A stretch of 56,815 bases of DNA, taken from assembly GCA_001689535.1 (NCBI GenBank), contig LUJP01000041.1, positions 1 through 56,815 on the forward strand, written 5' to 3'. The notes under the pieces were generated by a model. It was not told the origin of the DNA, did no database searches, and worked only from the letters and a program-made list of their open reading frames with translations. The stretch comes from Bacteroidales bacterium M5. GTDB taxonomy: Bacteria; Bacteroidota; Bacteroidia; Bacteroidales; Muribaculaceae. Position numbers and translations under genes: made by a program. Each line of letters begins with the position of its first letter. Position 1 is the stretch's first letter. Below, in pieces: positions 54,401-56,815 of this stretch.

Positions 54401-55319
54401 CGACCGGCAGGAACTTGTGGATGGCTATCTGAACAATATGTGCGCCATGTATGGCGATGACGACAACTGGGGCACCATGAATAAAAAGCTTTTAAGTGCG
54501 GCGATTACCGGCACGGATGTAATTGTGCAACCGCGCCAGAGCAATACCTGGGGTCCGATTTCACTTGACCATGTCTATGAGTTTACCGGCGCGTTGTCAC
54601 TGGCCTCCACGGCCATAAACGGGAAGGAACCGGATGCGGTGATGGCCGATTATCGCAATGCCTATCTCCCCCGCCTTCAGGACACGCGCGAAGCCGTTGC
54701 TGTGGAAACGCGGGCCACCATACTGAATCCCGAGTTTATCAGACAGCGGATGAAGGGTGATGCGACCACCGCACAGATGTTTGGAGAAATTTTCAGAAAT
54801 ATCTTCGGCTGGAGCACTACAAGAAGCAGCGCCCTACCCGAAAATATTTATGACGACCTGTATGAAATATATGTCCTTGACAAAGAAAATCTCGGAATTG
54901 AGGACTACTTCGACAAAACCAACCCGGCAGCAATGCAGGAAATGACGGCAACCATGCTTGAAAGTGCACGCAAAGGGTTCTGGAATCCAGACAAGGAGCA
55001 ATTGCAGAACACGGCTGCGCTCAATGCCCGTATTACGGAAAAACATGGCGCTCCGTGTACTGAATTTGTCTGCGCCAACAATAAATTGCAGGACTATATC
55101 ACCTCAAATCTTGAAAGCAGCTCTGCCGAGCGCTTCAAGAACAATATGGCAAAAGCTACGGCCATTCCCGCCGACGCAAAAGTATTGAAAGAAAGAAACA
55201 ACCGCTTATCCACTGATTACGAAACCAATCACCTTCCGGAAATCGCCATTGCAGTGGCCGCAGGCTGTCTGATTTTTGCCATTGCAATCATCATAGCCCG
55301 AAAAAGAAAGAAAAAGTGA
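51429..55319 (+). CDS. CobN-family chelatase subunit, membrane-anchored at both ends
   Basis: 1296 residues from the ATG at 51429 (an ATG at 51399 or TTG at 51384 would extend it). The CobN/Mg-chelatase core is clear: HFGTHGNLEFTPGK (about 541-554), GNVGEAIIAKRRSHAVIVTHLTPPY, and the later FWAGEFISSQGATVAQAMRML. A membrane helix lies at about residues 8-28 and another at the C-terminus (about 1268-1290), followed by RKRKKK. By the positive-inside rule the body faces the periplasm, unlike cytoplasmic CobN of the CobNST cobaltochelatase. No CobS or CobT gene is near. Control by a B12 riboswitch ties it to corrinoid or cobalt use. Bacteroidales HmuS, a CobN relative acting on haem, is the closest precedent I know. 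Confidence 0.92.
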   Translation: MSSIRNRVFIIIGIVVILACCAYASYTLWFRPTTVLVVNALPAQEAEIVLNNDCRDIEITCKSMEEAGEFEKYDAVLMYGRGLYLDSLQLASIEKAASKGVPVFTNTLRNFSVAVMHNLDSVQCRQLQSYFSNQSGRNYRNLVRYIASVARPARTGSYPYEPPVEMPSNMFYHIEPGKYFDSAGELTEYLSQKGIYTPGGKNVAFVSGVNFPVENNRAHIDTLMSRLTRAGYNVYPITATGPRRAKMIKEVKPEAIVYLPMGRLGNDSLINWAYRNQIPLFMPFPLIQPREEWLDVNKPLGGGTLNARIVVPEIDGGMTPLCISTQNPGPKGFLLYTPEPERINAFMEQFDRFMRLRTIPNRDKKVAIVYFKTPGKDALLASGMEVVPSLYNFLNRLKQEGYDVTGMPASIDELKRQLMKQGSVMGSYAPAAQETFMNEASPIWIDKNLYEQWARNVLLPEKYAEVEERYGKAPGSLLSRGDSLAMAGLRYGNILIFPQPRPALGDDDFKLVHGVEVVPPHSYIAPYLYMQKEFEADALIHFGTHGNLEFTPGKNAGLSQADWAEVLVGNRPHFYFYTTGNVGEAIIAKRRSHAVIVTHLTPPYVESGLRAKYASLIEDIHEAIATPARNSNALKRKILEYGLHKDLGLDSIPSGIYSIDELKKIDSFVEELANEKITGAYYVMGEPYSAADMATSVSAVCADRLAYAKAKKDFEKGRISEENLHDFTFISHHYFPAAKEEVSRTLNGMGHSDSDNETEILKYRRLLTESAGAEINSMVNALCGVPVAPAPGGDPVLNPNILPMGRNMYSINAEATPGPKAWNDGVALAEQTLKNYFEKHGEYPKKVSYTFWAGEFISSQGATVAQAMRMLGVEPVRDEQGRVMDIKLIPSETLGRPRINILVQVSGQLRDIASSRLKMLTDAVALAAGSNDDKYPNYVAEGSLEQEKELVEKGETPKRARELSNMRIFGPVNSGYSTGMLRYTESSGDWDDRQELVDGYLNNMCAMYGDDDNWGTMNKKLLSAAITGTDVIVQPRQSNTWGPISLDHVYEFTGALSLASTAINGKEPDAVMADYRNAYLPRLQDTREAVAVETRATILNPEFIRQRMKGDATTAQMFGEIFRNIFGWSTTRSSALPENIYDDLYEIYVLDKENLGIEDYFDKTNPAAMQEMTATMLESARKGFWNPDKEQLQNTAALNARITEKHGAPCTEFVCANNKLQDYITSNLESSSAERFKNNMAKATAIPADAKVLKERNNRLSTDYETNHLPEIAIAVAAGCLIFAIAIIIARKRKKK

Positions 55320-55386
55320 TATAACCTCACTTGAGCTTTCCTACCCTAATGGGACATTTGTCACATCGAATATCGATTATTCGTTG

Positions 55387-55394
55387 TAACTTTG
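55387..55394 (+). promoter_or_regulatory. -7 element before the accessory genes
   Basis: TAACTTTG matches TAnnTTTG. The nearest TTTG (55357-55360) is 26 bp away, longer than usual. The next start with support is the ATG at 55494. Confidence 0.45.
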
Positions 55395-55493
55395 CGTATG
55401 GCAACACTCTGTATGATATTGATTCTGTGTGTTGGCTTTGCTCTCTCCTGTAATCTATGGGCGCAAAGCCTATGGTTAGAAAGGAGGCAAGCG

Positions 55494-55790
55494 ATGAAAA
55501 GATTTGGTAAAATAATCGCATATTCAATTGCAATTGCTTTTGTGCTGATTGTAGCCTTTGGTATTATTGCAACTTACCTTATGGGACATAAGGTGCCAGC
55601 TCGAAGAAATGTCGAGATTGACTATCGAGATAAAATCGTCGATAGAATTGAATCTTATATTTCAGCCAACGGACGGCTGCCCGAGTCGTTATCCTGTGTA
55701 GGGTTTGAACAAACCTATGGGGGATATGCTTATAAGGGCATTGTCTTTGATTATATTAGACTGAACGATAAAGAATATGTAGTGGGATAG
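55494..55790 (+). CDS. Membrane-anchored protein, N-terminal part of a frameshifted gene
   Basis: 98 residues with an N-terminal membrane helix (about 7-30) and a polar domain (IESYISANGRLPESLSCVGF, then YAYKGIVFDYIRLNDKEYVV). The start at 55494 is supported by AAGGAGG (55481-55487), a true Shine-Dalgarno, unusual in this window. The frame ends early at GTGGGATAG; losing one G lets it run into the next frame up to 56046, giving about 183 residues in all. It is AT-richer than the genes to its left. I recognise no family. Confidence 0.6.
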   Translation: MKRFGKIIAYSIAIAFVLIVAFGIIATYLMGHKVPARRNVEIDYRDKIVDRIESYISANGRLPESLSCVGFEQTYGGYAYKGIVFDYIRLNDKEYVVG

Positions 55791-55839
55791 TATCAGTTAC
55801 AATCACTCACAGATCTGTCCGATAGGTGATTACGTCGGT

Positions 55840-56046
55840 ATGCCTGACTCTATCGCATACATTCGCTATCTGTATAAAAATGGCAGCACACGCAGTGAAG
55901 GATGGATTACATACTCCGACAATCCGGAAAATGATTTCAGCAATGAGTTTGGAGAGTGGAAATATTACGACGAAGAGGGTAACTGCTATCGAAGATTCTG
56001 GAATTACAAACAAAACGGCAAACTGATATATGAAACTGACGGATAA
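55840..56046 (+). pseudogene. C-terminal part of the frameshifted gene
   Basis: 68 residues from the first ATG, but the frame is open back to 55783, exactly where the preceding ORF stops, so it is best read as the severed end of that protein. The text IAYIRYLYKNGSTRSEGWITY and FGEWKYYDEEGNCYRRFWNYK has normal protein character. It overlaps the next gene by 17 bp. Confidence 0.55.
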
Positions 56047-56797
56047 ACGATTTGGGATATTTGAGGCATTGGCAATATTGTCAACAGCTACAACCATAGG
56101 TATCATGCAAGTCTGTTTGGGTAGATTTGAATTGGATGGAGACTCCATGCCTATTTGTTGTATTATTTTGACTTCGTATTTAGTCGGGCAAACGGTTGCT
56201 TGGAAAGTATCTAAATATCTTAAATGGCTGAAACTTGGCCTGTCAACTTATTTTTACTCCATTATTTCTTTTGCGTCGATATTTGCATTTATAATTATTC
56301 TTGATTATTTGGATCGAAAGCCACTTCCTGTTGATGTCTCAGCAGATACACATATTGGTTTTTCTACATTCAGCATATCGTTGGTGGCAGTATTTTTATG
56401 GAGTATAGTTTCCTTCATTCCATCTATGCTTACGGGATTTATTGCTTCATTATGTTTAAGTTCTAAAAAGTCTAAAAGTGATAGAACATTAAAGAGTGTA
56501 TCTCTTGAGCTCTTAGGCGTTAATGGTTTTGCATATCCGAGAAAAGAAGCGCTGAAAATAGCGAATGGGTACTTTAATTCAAACAAGCCTATTCTTGGTG
56601 GTGATGTTTATAAGCTGGTTAACGGACGTATAGAATCCACTTCCGACAGTTGGTACTGTGACAAGAAAGAGTCTGAATCGTCGTATGATTATGTTGTCCG
56701 CAGCTATCACATTGCTTGCGACTATATAAGAGATTATCCGGGCAAAGCAAATACTTTTTTCAGCATCGTTATAGAGCAAATAGAAGATGAAATCTGA
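56030..56797 (+). CDS. Membrane protein with Imm40-like C-terminal domain
   Basis: 255 residues. The first 150 carry about four membrane helices. The cytoplasmic C-terminal 90 residues (YPRKEALKIANGYFNSNKPI, GGDVYKLVNG, SWYCDKKESESSYDYVVRSY, ACDYIRDYP) resemble immunity protein 40 of polymorphic toxin systems; the match is from memory of the pattern. Base composition is AT-rich compared with the core genes. Its start lies inside the end of the broken gene. Fusion of such a domain to membrane helices is uncommon. Confidence 0.6.
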   Translation: MKLTDKRFGIFEALAILSTATTIGIMQVCLGRFELDGDSMPICCIILTSYLVGQTVAWKVSKYLKWLKLGLSTYFYSIISFASIFAFIIILDYLDRKPLPVDVSADTHIGFSTFSISLVAVFLWSIVSFIPSMLTGFIASLCLSSKKSKSDRTLKSVSLELLGVNGFAYPRKEALKIANGYFNSNKPILGGDVYKLVNGRIESTSDSWYCDKKESESSYDYVVRSYHIACDYIRDYPGKANTFFSIVIEQIEDEI

Positions 56798-56815
56798 CAG
56801 CAAAATATATCGGTT

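Noticed and set aside
1..56815. CRISPR arrays, tRNA or rRNA genes, insertion sequences, prophage
   Set aside because: No regularly spaced repeats, cloverleaf sequences, transposase-like ORFs or phage genes were found on reading both strands.

Overview
The window reads as a chromosomal segment of a gut-type Bacteroidales bacterium, most like Muribaculaceae (the family assignment is inference). Grounds: many gene starts are preceded by the Bacteroidetes promoter form TTTG/TTG-N19-20-TAnnTTTG, almost no gene has a Shine-Dalgarno site, and the gene content is typical of the order (two-gene ThrE exporter, cobalamin-dependent methylmalonyl-CoA mutase, DUF4838 and DUF2807 proteins, ECF sigma operons, membrane-anchored CobN, AhpC/TSA-DUF4369 lipoprotein). 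No rRNA, tRNA, CRISPR array or insertion sequence was seen.

Layout. 1-2.5 kb: a minus-strand unit of a small membrane protein, split ThrE exporter and a LysR regulator. 2.8-7 kb: mutA-mutB, with a clear promoter and terminator. 7.2-14.5 kb: an NlpC/P60 hydrolase, a DUF4838 carbohydrate-related protein with a divergent Dxs-like enzyme, YqgE and a DEAD-box helicase. 14.6-20.7 kb: a thiamin operon (thiD-thiS-thiE1-thiE2-thiG-thiC-thiH) headed by a TPP riboswitch. 20.8-34 kb: housekeeping genes (valS, nadE, acyl-CoA synthetase, thioredoxin-like lipoprotein, pheS, nth, gtrA-like, tilS, tdk) mixed with small secreted or outer-membrane proteins. 34-37.6 kb: DUF3108 protein, periplasmic nucleotidase and a ZIP metal transporter. 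37.7-45 kb: an ECF sigma / membrane protein / Spy-CpxP-like trio followed by a 1901-residue alpha-2-macroglobulin-like protein. 45.1-51 kb: a second, minus-strand ECF unit, a DUF2807 repeat protein and an outer-membrane beta-barrel receptor. 51.1-55.3 kb: a cobalamin riboswitch controlling a membrane-anchored CobN-family chelatase. 55.3 kb to the end: an AT-richer accessory stretch with a frameshifted gene and a membrane protein whose C-terminus resembles Imm40 immunity proteins.

How it fits together. The MutAB enzyme (succinate/propionate metabolism) needs cobalamin, and the CobN homologue is under a cobalamin riboswitch, so corrinoid status touches two loci here. Two separate ECF sigma units, each with a single-TM likely anti-sigma partner and secreted proteins, suggest envelope sensing. 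The most unusual items are the CobN homologue with a TM segment at each end, predicted to place its body in the periplasm; the sigma/TM/Spy-like trio beside a ZIP transporter; a three-way-junction structured element next to a short interspersed repeat; and the broken gene plus Imm40-like gene at the right edge.
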